DNA of 64,000 nt from Silurus meridionalis. Lineage: Eukaryota > Chordata > Actinopteri > Siluriformes > Siluridae. Location of the stretch: contig NC_060904.1 in assembly GCF_014805685.1 (NCBI RefSeq), positions 13,818,311-13,882,310 of the forward strand. The letters are read 5' to 3'. A model generated the notes under the pieces. It did not search any database. It was not told the DNA's origin and saw only the letters and a program-made list of their open reading frames with translations. The number at the start of each line of letters is the position of its first letter. Position 1 is the first letter of the stretch. Position numbers and translations under genes: made by a program. Shown here piece after piece: positions 33,884 through 46,104 of this stretch.

Positions 33884-34329
33884 CCGCACTCACGCTCGCA
33901 AACATATCCTTAAATGTTTCGTCCCCAACTTCCTCTCCCATGTTTTTTTTTAAATAGCATTCAGCAGACTTCTTACTGACTGTTGATCTTTGGCTGAACT
34001 CGACTCTAAAATCTACAAGAAAAACTAAAGAAGCCATAACTCGACCTTTTCCATCACCACACGATCGCGTTCTCAGCGCTCGAACAAAGTGCAACGTCCC
34101 GGATATGATGGATGGATGCACTCAGAGATGCTCGGATGCAGCCTCATTGCTTCATTTGTCACATCGAACTATGTGTATAAAGTGCGGCATCCGAACCTCA
34201 CAGCCCGTTAACAACTACTGTTTTTATTCCTTCAGTATAATCGGCTTATTGTCATTTATTTATAAGCGCCTTTCAGCTTGCCGAAGGACAGGAAAGATAC
34301 ATCACTGAGCATACATGTGTGTGTACACT

Positions 34330-35385
34330 CTAAGTGAACATGTCAAAACGGTGTACAAAGTGTCAAGATTTAGTGTGAGCAATATTGTTATCCAGCACTG
34401 CCTTAATCCTTCTGGGAATGGAATTCATTAGAGCTGCACAGGTTGTTGCTGGGATCCTCTTCCACTCCTCCTTAATGACATCACGGAGCTGCTGGATATT
34501 AGACACATGGTGCTTCTTTACCTTCTGCTTGAGGATGCCCCACAGGTGCTCAGTAGGGTTCAGGTCTGGAGACATACTTAGTCACTCCTGCACCTTCAGC
34601 TTCCTTAGCAAGGCAGTTGTCATCTAAGTGGTGTGTTTGGGGTTGTTATTATGTTGGAAAACTTCCGTTCGGTCCAGTTTCTGAAAAGACAGCATCATGT
34701 TCTGCTTCAGAATGTCACAGTACATGTTGGAATCCAGCTTCCCAGTACCAGCAGCAGTCATGCAGCCCCAAACCGACTTGTTGCAGTGCGCGGCGTACGG
34801 TCTGGGCACTGACGAGCAATGCTGCAACACTCATGCTTCTGTTTTTTGAAGCCAGTTTTTCTGACGTACAGCACGAGGACTCAACTTCTTTAATGGACCC
34901 TTGTGATGTATTTTCCGAGTGGAGCTCGTACTGCACTGTACTGTAACTCAGGGTGTTACAGATCTTTTTATAGCCTACGCCATCTTTGTGGAGAGCAACA
35001 ATTCTAGTTCACAAATCCTCAGCGTTCTTTGCCACGAGGTTCCATGTTAAACATTTAGTGGTCATTATGAGAGAATTACAAGATATACAAATTTGTATGG
35101 CCCTTTTAAGCAGACAAAAAAATTAACATGACGAACAGGACGCGTGGTTTTGCATGGTTAAGCGACTTACAGCTGGTATCACTTAGGGTGTACTTACTTT
35201 TGTTGCCAGCTATTTTGACAATATGGCTGTATGTCCAGATGTTTTCAGAGGACAGTAAATCTGTACTGCTATACAAACTGCACACCGACTCAAATATATT
35301 CGAGTTTCTTTTCTACAGTATTGTCTCTTGAAGAGATACTACAATGGTTGCTGGTATGTGATGGTTGTACTCACATGTGTGAGAT
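34330..35385 (-). pseudogene. degenerate Tc1-type transposon (family A), copy 1
   Basis: Read on the minus strand this is a Tc1-like transposase relic. The N-terminal region survives upstream of 34936, and the middle (34624-34830) keeps KLDRTEVFQHNNNPKHTT, where the catalytic Asp of the usual QHDNDPKH motif is replaced by Asn. The C-terminus (34363-34575) keeps SPDLNPTEHLWGILKQKVKK and SIPRRIKAVLDN. Frames are joined only by frameshifts. The 5' end, near 35180-35370, carries the long inverted-repeat sequence shared with the copy at 61931 (CAGAGGACAGTAAATCTG). It is not active. Confidence 0.92.
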
Positions 35386-35454
35386 GGTCTACAAATAATG
35401 ATTTTCTCTACATGACCAATTTAATTGGAAAGATACAACATGCATTGAAGCCTT

Positions 35455-35735
35455 TTTAGTAACCTATGTCCAGGATGATGAAGCTGAAGCGAAGGGTTGG
35501 CATTTCAGTAGGACAATGATAACAAATGGTTTCAGAGAAACTGCTAGAATCTCCCAAATCACCTGACTTGAATCCAATTGAACATGTATGGGAAAGACTA
35601 AAGATCAGAGTTCATAGAAGAAGCCCTCAGAAACTTCAAGATTTTGAAAACTTTTGGTGAAGATTTCATGTCAATAGCACCTTCAGATATATATTTGCTG
35701 AGAAAAATGGTGACCTGTTCAATACTTGGGTATAT
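35455..35735 (+). pseudogene. second Tc1-like transposase fragment
   Basis: The plus strand encodes SPKSPDLNPIEHVWERLK, the C-terminal catalytic region of a different Tc1 subfamily. It then runs through a stop into 'gctgagaaaaatggtgacc'. Upstream transposase sequence is too diverged to read. It ends at short TA and CA runs. Confidence 0.85.
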
Positions 35736-36007
35736 ATATATATATACACACACACACAGATCAACAAGTAAACCTTTCAGATACCGATTTAAAATGGCTG
35801 TTAAAGCCTGAAAAAAGGCACAAAACCTGTTAATCTTGAGTTGATGACTGAGTTTGAAACACGTGTGTATACAAATACCCCTAAGAATGGTGTACTGATC
35901 GTTTCTTGGTTTGTTTGTTTGTTTGATTGTTGTCGCTGATACAGTTTATGAAGTTGATGGAAATAAAAAAAATTATAAATTAATTATATATATATCGTGT
36001 ATATACC

Positions 36008-36441
36008 GCATCAAATTTCCCGGCCCAAAAATGAGTTCCCTCTCAGACTCATAAACCCAATTCATGAAATCTAAACAGAATTTAAAGGAAAAATCGGTTT
36101 ATTTGGGGGAAAGTATTAAATATAGGCACTGATATTACCACTAAAAGAAACAGGATTTAATTTATAATTTCATTCTGCAACTAGTCTTTTTTTTTAGAAC
36201 CCAAGACTGAAGTCTGTTTGAAATTTGCTTCATATCGCATACACTATGATCCATTTTTACTACTAGAACCTTCTTGCAGTATATCGTAGTGCAGCTTATA
36301 CTGCAATTACTTTTGTTAATTCTCCTTTCTTCTTGTATCAAATTTTCTGGCCCAGAAATGAGCTCTGTATTCAGACTCATTAAAACTAATCATGAAGCCT
36401 AATCAGAATTTAAAGGAAAAATCAGGTTAGTTTGAGGAAAG
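36008..36441. repeat. pair of direct repeats of about 106 bp, 328 bp apart
   Basis: 36008-36113 and 36336-36441 share ATCAAATTT followed by GGCCC-AAATGAG, 'cagactcat' and CAGAATTTAAAGGAAAAATC with moderate divergence. The origin is not recognised; it could be an old segmental duplication or ends of a degraded element. Confidence 0.85.
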
Positions 36442-37374
36442 GGAAGAGTTTGTTAGAGCATTCTTTGCATTTTACCGCACAGGAAGTAGAAATCTTTGGG
36501 GGTGGGATGACACACTGCTGCTTGATATTGACTTGGTTTTCATGGTCATCTTTGTGCTTTGCCTTGTCCTGGTTACTGCTCCCTGTGAAAGTATGTGTAA
36601 AAAGTAGAATTTGACAGGAGAAAAATATATATTTTATAAGATACCATTGATACAGGTGTAATTACTTTTCATACGCCAGAGTGAATTTGATCACTCCTTC
36701 CATTCAAACCCAATTTACCTGCTGGACATCACAAGCACAGAGATTAAACACATAACTGCAGTCTTTACACCCTGCCTGCTGGGAAAGAAGGTTTTGTATC
36801 TCTGCACTTTGAACCCTTCAGAGGTTGCCTACTGATTAGGAGCATGACCTTGACCTTTCAATGCCCCGCCTAAGGTTTAGCTCCTCTATCAGCCTCATCT
36901 CCAGCCGTTTAAAAACTCCTCTCAGTGGGGGAAAAAAGTAGGTTTTTAATGCTGCTCTTATCCTAAACTGGATGAGAGGAAGAGAAAGAGAGGAGGGAAA
37001 TAATCCCTAATCCATCTTATCTGTTGACTGTCAAACTGCTGGGGCTAAGACCTCGTCACAAAAGACAACTGGGTCAGGAGAGACAGGATTGGACTGGAGA
37101 GCTGGAGAAGCTATAATTGGCTGGAGAAGAAGGATGAAGAGAGCCTAATGACACGGCGGAGTTAAACCACACCTGTAAATACGCTCCAAACCGTCACCAG
37201 CGGCAAACTATAATTCTGAATTCACCCAAAAAAGCACTTATTCTGCATTATTAAACAAAAAATTATATATAGTGATACATATCACGTAGCATAGAAGTGA
37301 GCACGATTAAATAAATATTATATTTTATCCTTTCTGAAATAAAATGATAAAATGAGGTGATAAAGTGATCAAAT

Positions 37375-37631
37375 GTACTGTTATTTATTATGTATTGATA
37401 TTTATATTACTTCATATTCTTTTGATAAATTATACAACAGCTACTGCTAATAATAATAATATTAATAATAATAATTCATATATTACTATTAATAATTATT
37501 AATATATTAAAGAATATATTACAAAGCTTTTGCTTTCCTTTAAACATAAAATATTAACATTAGTTTCAAATAATATTTGTATATATTTAACTGTTACTAC
37601 AACTACTACTACTACTAATAATAATAATAAT

Positions 37632-37665
<34 letters not shown>

Positions 37666-37771
37666 TATATCACAAAGCTCTTCTTTTCTTTAAACTAAAT
37701 ATTTACATTAGTTTCAAATAATATTTCTATATATTTTACTGTCACTACTACTACTACTACTACTAATAATA

Positions 37772-37807
<36 letters not shown>

Positions 37808-37817
37808 TGGTACCATC

Positions 37818-37859
<42 letters not shown>

Positions 37860-37860
37860 C
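37375..37860. repeat. AT-rich tandem duplication with (ACT)n/(AAT)n runs
   Basis: Two units of about 150 bp (about 37521-37668 and 37671-37802) share CATTAGTTTCAAATAATATT, then ACT triplets and AAT triplets. A more degraded related segment precedes them. The region ends with an ATT triplet array to 37857. Confidence 0.9.
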
Positions 37861-38805
37861 AATTATTTCAAATTTGACTACATTAAATGTAGCTGGAAGA
37901 AAATAAATTACAAAAAAAAAATCATTTTTGTAAATTCATAATTCACTTAAAATTCAGCATGAAAATGAAAGTTGTGTAAATGTTTATTCTGGGAGTGAAA
38001 CTGTTTAAATATTCCTTTCAAAATGTAAAAATAGAAAGTAAATTTTTTCTTTCTAAAGGTAGCGTTTCAGAATGTTTAATAATTGTTTATGGAGCATTTT
38101 TTTTTTTACTGTGATATAGACATATTTCCGGTCTCCTTCCACAGTCTCTGCATTCTTGACGCTTCAGCTTAGACTCTGCATTCTGTGGCTGAAATCAGAC
38201 GTACAATCGGAGCAAAATCGAAATGCGTGCGCGCTACTTCTTTCTACGTGTACACACTGTTAGTCATTTGTGCTGACAGCTGAGAAGAATTATATCCCTC
38301 ACAAGCACTCTGAATATGTTACACTTCTCTGATAGTCAAATTTGTCGGTGGCGAGCGGCTGCCTGTCCTCTAGATGACGCTTGAGATACCGTGTCTGGCT
38401 TTTTTCGCTCTCATTTTATTTTTTCCATGGTCATTGTGACGGCCCGGCCGAGATTTTGGAGATTGTTGTCAGGACGTTTTTGCTGAAGCTTTGATGGAAA
38501 TGAACTCGAAGGAAAACAAGCAGATTTGTATATTTTGTTTAGCAGCATTTATGGCTCATCTATATATACAGTATTAGAAATATATAATATAATATTCTAC
38601 TAGTTTTTACATTTTTCTTGCTTCAGCAGATATAAATATAAATGGAAACATGGTGAATGCTGTACAGCCTTTTTAAATAGCGAGATAAAGAATTGCATTT
38701 TTTGCGTACCTGCTACTTAAATGTGCTTCTCTGAAAGATTCAACGGGGGGGTTATAGGGGGGCATGGCATGCTGCTATAGGAATATACTCAACAGTTGGA
38801 AACAA

Positions 38806-39175
38806 TTCAATTCATTTTTATTTGTATAGTGCTTTTAACAATCAACATTGTCTCAAAGCAGATTTACACAGATGATGTGATAATGAATAAAAAAAATGAA
38901 TATGTTCTTTATAAGTGTAAGTTTGTCCCTGATGAGCGAGCCGGTGGTGACTGTGGCAAGGAAAAACTACCCGAGATGGCATTAGGAAGAAACCTTGAGA
39001 GGAACCAGACTCAAGAGAGAACCTCATCCTCATCTGGGTTGCACCGAATGTCTATTTATTACAGATAAACGATGTTGCAGGGTGCAGTGATGGTGATCAG
39101 AAGCAAACTGTAGTCCTGAGTCAATGTAGCAGACTGTTGACATTAACTACAGTCCAAATCCATCCTCAAAGCACC
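38806..39175. mobile_element. interspersed repeat family R, copy 4 (long)
   Basis: It runs from 'caattcatttttatttgtat' through the CATTGTCTCAAAGCAG core, CCCTGATGAGCGAGCCGGTG, 'gagaggaaccagactcaag', to the 'aatgtagcagactgttgac' segment. No coding capacity. The small frames across it are spurious. Confidence 0.78.
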
Positions 39176-39380
39176 CGTTTATGTGTTTAGATGACTCCAT
39201 CTTAATTTGAAAATATTGTAAGTCACCATTTTTCTTTCTGTCACTATTTGATCCAGATTAAACCCATTCACACTGACTAAGAGTGTGTGAGGGAGAAAAT
39301 GCTGGCAAGTTTGAGTGTTCGCAAGCTGCATCTATTTTTAGACTGTTAACTATCCCAAAAAATGTTTTGTGATTTGAAAC

Positions 39381-39510
39381 TACACTATATGTACTATAGT
39401 ATTGGGACACCTGACATAAGCATTTTTTTACCATACTGTATACAGTTCTTCCAACAAAGTATTACCACAAAGTGGGAGGCAAACATATGTATAGGATGCA
39501 TCATTAACTA
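39381..39510 (+). mobile_element. Tc1-derived family B fragment, copy 8
   Basis: This 5' end only reads AGTATTGGGACACCTGACAT, then 'tattaccacaaagtgggagg'. It stops before the transposase region. Confidence 0.75.
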
Positions 39511-39653
39511 CACTACACAAACAGATTCTTGTTTATTCGTCTCTTTCATTTTTGTATCATCATTACTTTAAGTTTAATTTCTTATTTATTATATGTAGTA
39601 AATAGTATAATATTTATCAAAGGAATCGAACCTCACCTTCATCCATGTGTTTT

Positions 39654-39675
39654 TATATATATATATATATATATA
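39654..39675. repeat. short (TA)n microsatellite
   Basis: About 11 TA units followed by imperfect AT-rich sequence to about 39697. Confidence 0.9.
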
Positions 39676-41274
39676 ATATTATATAATATAATATTATCGT
39701 CTGCCACCTAAACTCTTTATGCAGATGCTCACTTTTTGGTAGAAAAATCTTTTTTGTTTTTTGTCTCATTCACTACAAATTTTTTTTCTAGTGTTGGAAA
39801 ATGGACTGGACAGTCAAAACTTCCTCTCCCAAGAATGAAATTTGAGTCCAGCGAAAGGATTTGGTCAAAGATATCGCACAGAAAGAGGAAAAGAGCTGGG
39901 GTTAGAGTGAAAGAAAGAGAAGCAGGAAAAGAAGAGCGAGAGAGGGAGAGAAAACGAGGGCGAGAGGTAAAAAGGTCCTCTTCTGTTTTAACACAAGTGT
40001 CTGAACAGGAGATAATGGCGGAGACTGTGGGATATAAATGATGCATTTGCTTCTTTCGGCCCCGATAATGGTGGTTTTGGGGGAAGGGGGGAGTTCATCG
40101 CTCTCTTATCAAAGCGCTCTGACATTTCTCCTTCAGCTGTAAAATTTCATATCGCATATCTCCCTTTTTTTTGAGCTCGAAAGCCCTTTTTGTGGAGCAG
40201 TACAACCCACATTCCATTTCTGCCCTATATGCTTTGGCCGGTATATTAATTTAGGGTCCTGTGTTGCCCCACTATAGTGATGGTCTCGATAGCTAGAACA
40301 TCGTTTCCACTTTTCTTATGAATCGAATGAGTTTTAGAAACGAGATATCTGTGAGTATTTTATAACAAACTGGTGTAAGCGTTCAGTTTCAGTGTTTGTT
40401 TATGATACACAGTATCATAGTAGTGGATATTTGTGCTCCTAATGATTACAATAATGTAACATAGATTTTATAATAGAGTTATTATTCTTTATTGTAACCA
40501 CAATGTTATGTTTGCCACTTTGTACCTGACTTTATTATAAAAAAAAGTGAAAAGAAAACAAGATTTTGACAATTTTGACTATATTGACAACTCATTTTAT
40601 TTATACAATATAAAAAATTTCCATATAAGAACACAATAAAAAAATTCTATCAAAAATATAGGGTAAAAGAAACAGCATATTATGCAAATGAAGCTGCACA
40701 TTACATCATTCCCTAGCCTTTATTTAGTTTTATTTTTTTATTTTTTTATTTTAGATTTTTTTCCCATGTCCTTTCTAATTTGGTCCTGCTTTTCCACCCA
40801 CCAGCTAACTCACACTCTATCATATGACAGCTTTCAACTGTCAAGCGTGGGCTACTCATGTGTGACCCCAAATTCACATTAAGCCAACATTTGTATATTT
40901 TCAGTATATGAAGCTATCTACAGTACCCTCTTCCACATACCAGATGCCCAATACTGGCTAGTGTCAGTGACCGCGGAGACAGAGTACGCCCCCTCTAGCC
41001 AATTTTGTTCCTTTGGTTCTTGGCCATGGATGACTGTTAAGGCTTGTTAAGGTTTACACATTTGGTCTCAATGTGTGTCTTGATTGTCTGTTTTCATTTG
41101 ATCGAAATATACCATCCTGTAAATATTTGGAAACAGATTTTAGACAAGCATTAAGTATTAAAGTGGTACCCAGGACTCTGGGACTCTGGTACGGGAGCCC
41201 GACCTTGGACCTTTTTGATTTGTGTTGCACTTGTGGTCCTGAGGTTCTTGTATGAATATGATGCTATAGATCTT

Positions 41275-41588
41275 TATACGAGGTGGTCTCCAAAGGTTTT
41301 GAGAATAGCAGTGTTTATTTATGTACGTTTACCCACTTCAAACTAGTCCCCCTGCACAGCAATACAGTGCTCTCAGTGTTCCTGCCACTTTTCTTTCAAA
41401 TCGTGTCTAGCAAATTCTGTGATTAGCTGGATCTTTATCTTCGGGAAGAGGGCAAAATCCACAGGATAGCAAATACCACCTGTCGCACTGCCTCCTATGT
41501 TAAGGATGATGTCTTCTGGCACACTGACTTAAAAAGGTCGGTGCTCCCTGTGACTGTGCGAAAACGTTTTGATACTACCCTCGTATAT
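41275..41588 (-). mobile_element. mariner-type deleted element
   Basis: The ends are inverted repeats TATACGAGGTGGTCTCCAAAG and (reverse complement) TATACGAGGGTAGTATCAAAA. On the minus strand a transposase C-terminal relic reads DLKEKWQEH, then HCIAVQGD, then FE, with stops, resembling the WQ-H-CI-QGDYFE end of mariner transposases. About 310 bp, so most of the gene is missing. Confidence 0.75.
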
Positions 41589-43245
41589 GACCAGGGAAAA
41601 CAATAAAATGGCAACTCGCACCATTTGAAATAGGATATCTTTCCTTGTCACTCGAGTGGTACCATTAAGGGTATATCTTTTTCTACGTTTTGTATGTCTT
41701 TTTTTGTAGAAAGATGCATGTGAGGTGACCTTTTAATTGACTTCCAAAGAAAATTAGTTCTTAAGGTCCAAATATGTAACTCAGATCATTTTTAAGGACA
41801 TGCAAAAGCCACTACAGGTGTTTGCTTGATGAAACCAACATATGGACAATACTCCGAGGGTGTATGATAATGGGGAACTAGACATGCTGCCTCTTTAGGT
41901 CCAGTTACATATGACAGTTTGCTTGAGCACAGTCTGTCTGTTTGGTTACTGTAGGACATATAGGTCATTCTGAAAATTCTTTATACCACATTACAACACT
42001 ACTAGAATAATTGATAGGGTTTTAATGATAAAAAATGATCTCCCAAACCATTTCATCAGCAACGATGAACCAAACAGATGCCTACGTGAAGCATCTTTTT
42101 GAGGGTGCTATCGAGAAAAGAATCTGCCCCCCAAACAAAAGGGTCTATTCATACCTCTGCCAAGTATCTGCGGAGGGAAGGGGCAGGCTTTGGAGACGAG
42201 CGACAGATGATGATCTTATCAAGGGAGGAGGGGAGCGATGGAAGGATTTAGGGGTGGACCAGAAAGCTTGCTCTTTGGTCAAATTCTCAGCTGCTCCATT
42301 CCAGGATTGTGGCATTTTTCTACTTGATGATGACAGACCTGTGGAGGGGCCTTGTGACGCATGAACAAATGGAAAGGGTGGTAAAGTGTAAGCTGTGATC
42401 AACATTTCTGTATTTTTAAAAGCTATTATTTATATTCTACTAATAAATGGCACCTCCATACAGTAGCTTGACTGCTGCACACAGTCAGAAATCTTCTGAC
42501 AGATTTAGGCCTGGGATTATAGGAACCTTTTAGGAATTTTTAATCGGAAATTCGTCTCAGATGGTTAAATCGTGGCCAAAATTTTTACAAGATTCCTAAA
42601 CTGCATTGTGGAAGTGGCATCAGGACTGATTGCATAGCCCAGAGCATTATTTAGACTTCACCCAGGTACAATGCACTGCATCAGGTCTAACTCCACCTTC
42701 TGGGTTTTTAGGTTCAATTCTGTCTAAGGTACTGTATAAGGAGCTCTTTGAGGGGTTATCACAGAGTTTCCTACTTATCGCCCTTTGATTTAGTCTCTTT
42801 GTGAGATGTGTTAAATCGGTAAAACATTGTTCCTATAACCACTCAAACAGCCTGAAGAAAAAAAAGTCCCCCTGCCCTTTAGATTGTAGTTTTAAATGGT
42901 CTACCGGTCAGAGTGAGCAATCTTGTCACAACTATTTCTGACCTTGGCGAGCCAGTGGCCTATGCCACATCATTCTTCACGGGCTCACGAGCTAACATCT
43001 CCAAACATGCAGACACACACACACACACACACAGATCTGACCGCACATGCTGGTGATAAGACGTCGTTGGATGACACCACTGTTTATTTCTTGGCAGTGT
43101 ATCTGGAATGGAGATGGCTGTCTGGAAAGTGGCAGCATTTTCCCAGCCTTCTCCATGATGGATCAGTGTAGATATTCTCCTGCCATATATAAATATATAT
43201 AAACCACAAAGACGACATCTAAGCACATTTGAGGAAATAAACAAG

Positions 43246-43854
43246 GTGTTGATTATGCGTCCTGGTCACAATAGTGTACTCTCTCCTTGCGGGTTTGTTT
43301 CGAATCCACAACAGCTGGGTGGAAGCGGTCTTGGAACAGTCCACAAACGACTGGCAGACGATCACAATCCGACTCCAAATACCCCCCCGTGCCACATGCA
43401 GAGCTCCAACCAGATGCATGGATGCACACCAACTTGCGGCAAGAACCACACCAAAAGTGTCAAACAGAGGCAAAACGGAGCATGTTTGTTTGGTTTGGAG
43501 GCCAGGAGGTCTAATCACACTAGGAACACACTTGGATGTATGGTAAGGTTTTGTGTGAAGATGATAAAATCTGGCAATTATCTTGCAGTAGCATCACAAG
43601 AGATCTTAAGTAGTGTACAGAACCTTAGCTTTGATACCTCTGTTTGGTGCGCTAAAGTACAGATTGCTATACTAAGCTTGACTAATCCTCACAGATGTAA
43701 AGATTCGTATCTCAGATGGCTGATAACCCTGGCGAAACGTTGTCATTCATTTGACAAGAACACAACGCTACAAGGTTGTCAATTTATTCCAAAATGCTAC
43801 AAGACCTACAGTAAAGTAGAGCCCTGCTCGAACCCTATACCCGCTCACTCCTGA
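43246..43854 (+). other. longest open frame (202 codons), no recognised domain
   Basis: It starts at a non-ATG codon and reads through mixed unique sequence into a hAT-like repeat that starts near 43815. It has no motif I recognise, and an antisense open frame covers its first half. Probably a chance frame in intron 3; recorded because it is the longest in the window. Confidence 0.2.
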
Positions 43855-43960
43855 ATTTCTGACCTATGCCGCCCGCTCCCGCAATTTTTGTTTCCAAGCT
43901 AATAAAGATTGTGTGACTGCAAAGGTAAACCCGCCCACTCCCGTGAGATTTCCGTTGGGT
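43815..43960. mobile_element. hAT-like repeat fragment ('CCCGCTCCCGC' family)
   Basis: It contains 'agccctgctcgaaccc', then 'tgccgcccgctcccgcaat' and 'acccgcccactcccgtgag', a pattern common in fish hAT-type non-autonomous repeats. The ends are not clear. Confidence 0.45.
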
Positions 43961-44473
43961 CTCGTGTGAACCGTGTTCGACGAAGAAGAATGCATGTAGA
44001 GAGTCACTCAGCAAAACTATACACTAGAATAATGACCAGCACAGCCAGCAGACCGTCAACCACAACTACTTGACAGTTTCTCATTAAGATCCAATGCGAA
44101 TTAGGTCCATAAAAGACAGCTGACTAATTTGGTGACCTACTTTTTAAATCTCACCGATCATGCTGTCGCCATAGACATCAGTCATTTACATATGATGGCA
44201 AGCTCGTCAGCGACCTGTGGGATGCATGTCATTATCAAGGCGGGTGTGATATTTAGCAAACAAGTCACCTTATGCATGAGCAAGGGGAACGGCAGAGAAT
44301 TTCCATACCGGCAAACCGACAAGGCCGAGTCTTGGTGATACATGGCTGATATTTAAATAGAGAAAAGTAGCCCTAGAGTAGGTCAGTAAAAAGTTCAGGG
44401 TTATTGACGCTCCTTTAGTCTTATAAAGAGCGTGCAGGATTAAGGATCTTTAAAGTAACTAATACAGTATTTC

Positions 44474-44965
44474 ATATAAACCGATGAGGCATAACATTAT
44501 GACCACCGGCCTAATATTGTGTTGGTCCGTCTTTTGCTGCCGAAACAGTCCTGAACCATCGAGCATCAACAGCATTAACTTCTTCAGCAGTTTAAGCTAC
44601 AGGAGTACCACACAGACCAGCCTTCGCTCCCCACGTACATCAGTGAGCCTCGGCCGCCCACGACCCTGTTTACCACTGCTTCTTCCTTGGAGCACTTGTG
44701 ATAGATACTGAGTACTGCAGACCGGGAAGAGCCAATGAGAGCTGCAGTTTTGGAGATGCTCTGACCCAGTCGTCTAGCCGTCACAATTTGGCACTTGTCA
44801 AACAAAAAAATCGCTTGCCCATTTTTCCTGCTTTTAACACATCAACTTTGAGGACAAAATGTTCACTTGCTGCCTGATAAATATATTCACCCACTAACAG
44901 GTGCCATGATGAAGAGATAATCAGTTTTCTTCACTCAGTGGTCATAATGTTATAATGTCATAATG
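44474..44965 (-). mobile_element. Tc1-derived family C, near-complete copy in reverse
   Basis: The plus strand starts GGCATAACATTATGACCACC and ends 'gtcataatgttataatgtc' (inverted ends). The minus-strand frame 44584-44805 keeps the helix-turn-helix motif [20 protein letters not shown] but nothing of the catalytic domain. Same internally deleted structure as 17812-18338. Confidence 0.85.
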
Positions 44966-46027
44966 CGTGGTACAGTGTCTGGGTTCAGTTTGAAGAGTAG
45001 ATTATTATTTTTCCATTGACTGCCCATTGACAAGGAATACAATTGCGGAAGGATTGACAAGGAATACAATACAATTTTGATCATCACCATGGAAAGAAAG
45101 CAATGCCAGAGGACGTTTGTGAGTCCTCTGGTCGCACTGGAGTATAAAGAACAGCTAATCAGGACTAATATCTAATAACTTTCTTTATTTTGATCCATAC
45201 AAAACATGGCCCGGATACACCGATTCTGAGCTGCATATGTCTACTCCCCCTCCATTCCTTCTGGATGGCATGAGACGGAGATGCAGTTATCATAACTGTT
45301 TGATTTATAGACATAAAAAAAAAAATAAGTACTCTAAATTAGCCAGATAAGATAGCGAGGCTCGGGAGCTAGCGAAGCGTTAGCTGCAGCACAGCTAATT
45401 AAGGCTGAGATCTGCACAGCTCTAACAAGAGGCCTTGGCCCCTTCCTGGAAAAACAGAAATAGAGCCCGTAGAGGCAGCCAGAATGCCTGTAATGTTTCA
45501 GCGAGGATTTATCAGCAAGGGGGAGGCGCGCGTTCAGAAGAGGTTAGCATCCTGTCGCTTCGATAAAGTCCATCTGATGGTGAGCCGCTACGAGGACAGG
45601 TGGACACAGCATGGAGTTTGTGTCATACACACTCACCAGTCTCTGTCTTTCTTTCTCTTACTGCTAAGGAAAGAGGCCCATTACAAGAATTAGCAAAGAA
45701 TTTCACTGCATACTCACAGGTGCCAGGTTGTTTCATGATTAGCAAACAGTATGTAAGAGGAAAAGTGATCCCGGATCAAACACGATCTTTAACAAGGACA
45801 AGTGCACATGGGCCATCATGATATCTGATTTGCATTCGAATTCCTGATTTCGCTTTGAAAGCAAATGAACATTGTTATTCAATTATTACCTTCACTTCAT
45901 TTGAGTGGTAAGGGCCTTGCTCAGGGGCCCAGCATTGACAGCTTGATGGTGGTGGGATTTGAACTCACACATTTTTTATTCACATTCCAACTCCTTAATA
46001 ACTCCTATAAGTAAAAAATTATATTTT

Positions 46028-46028
<1 letters not shown>

Positions 46029-46096
<68 letters not shown>
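46029..46096. repeat. (TA)n microsatellite
   Basis: About 33 TA units. Confidence 0.98.

Positions 46097-46104
<8 letters not shown>

Noticed and set aside
42035..42364. Open frame of 109 codons with an in-phase AG near its start
   Set aside because: No consensus donor before the stop and no recognisable domain.
43290..43320. TTTCGAATCCAC resembling a tRNA T-arm
   Set aside because: No A box at proper distance and no acceptor-stem pairing.
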